DNA from: Meiothermus sp.
Lineage (GTDB): Bacteria; Deinococcota; Deinococci; Deinococcales; Thermaceae
Assembly (NCBI RefSeq): GCF_026004075.1
Contig: NZ_BPIK01000001.1
Span: 1,094,041 to 1,158,040, forward strand
Direction of reading: 5' to 3'
Length of the DNA: 64,000 bases
Below are positions 63,797 to 64,000 of this stretch, piece by piece; positions within the stretch are counted from its first letter, which is position 1; each line of letters begins with the position of its first letter. The notes below the pieces were generated by a model. It was not told where the DNA came from. It saw nothing but the letters and a program-made list of their open reading frames with translations, and did not search any database. Position numbers and translations under genes: made by a program.

Positions 63797-63979
63797 ATGG
63801 TACAATCCCAATCACAAGAAATGTTTTCCCAAGCTTATTTTTTGCCGCCGTACGAAAGCGAGCATGCGTCTGATGCCTTCGAGTTATCTAGCGACAAAAA
63901 TAGTGAAGATCGCTGTGGAGGCGTGGAAGGCTTGTGGCTCTGGGCATGCGCTAGCGCTGCGCCTCGAGCAGACAGATAA
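63797..63979 (+). CDS. Doubtful small ORF at right edge
   Basis: A 60-residue ORF (MVQSQSQEMFSQAYF... ending SAAPRADR) with AGGAAG before its ATG. No motif, poor codon pattern. The same stretch contains TGGTACAAT (63798-63806), a possible extended -10 promoter for a gene beyond the window, which may be the real meaning of this region. Confidence 0.25.
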   Translation: MVQSQSQEMFSQAYFLPPYESEHASDAFELSSDKNSEDRCGGVEGLWLWACASAAPRADR

Positions 63980-64000
63980 GACCCACGTCAAGACATGACA

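Noticed and set aside
63752-63979. Gene beginning with TTG at 63752
   Set aside because: The start lies inside the T run of the TAXI terminator, so it could not be translated from that transcript.

Overview
The window reads like a chromosomal segment from a member of the Thermaceae, most probably Meiothermus or a close relative. The evidence is a high-G+C, gene-dense layout, a Gfh1 transcription factor (a Thermus-lineage GreA paralogue), an Ndx1-type Nudix hydrolase very like the Thermus one, many predicted leaderless starts, and a striking excess of the palindrome CTCGAG. The genus is inferred from remembered family sequences, not from a search.

Positions 1-12670 are a defence island. A minus-strand operon runs from a three-part regulator-effector fusion (HTH-WYL regulator joined to HD-helicase Cas3) through cas5c, cas8c (with a strong internal start for Cas11c) and cas7c, then continues after two bases into the type III-B genes cmr1 and cmr2/cas10, which leaves the window at its left edge. 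A TPR/winged-helix regulator, a 49-residue membrane ORF, an elaborate leader with inverted and direct repeats and a repeat-like hairpin, and a 16-repeat CRISPR array follow. The array abuts the lysS stop codon with no spacing. No cas1, cas2, cas4 or cas6 gene is present.

Positions 12671-38303 are mostly housekeeping: lysS, gfh1, a zinc-finger protein, a MarR-controlled RND efflux operon with two TolC-like proteins, gatA, a DnaQ-like exonuclease with a structured leader, an unknown protein with a tandem repeat, icd, topA with a cupin gene, a CoA-transferase, DUF502, DUF456 and DUF1028 proteins, a Nudix hydrolase and a gamma-carbonic-anhydrase-like protein.

Positions 38367-42794 form a copper-handling cluster: a DUF2946-like protein, CopC, CopD, an MbnP-like protein, an MbnH-like dihaem enzyme and an unknown secreted protein with a predicted N-terminal histidine. 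It is followed by an M16 peptidase pair, a Zn/Mn-type ABC transporter and an Rrf2-cysteine desulfurase pair.

Positions 49100-64000 carry an acyl-CoA synthetase with a palindromic operator, an M20 amidohydrolase, an AEC transporter, a minus-strand cluster (coaE, a BtuF-like receptor, aldose epimerase, prmA, rsmE, lipoprotein), a CAP lipoprotein, RNase R, an RlmD-like methyltransferase and a TAXI solute-binding protein ending in a clear terminator. No rRNA, tRNA or insertion sequence was recognised.
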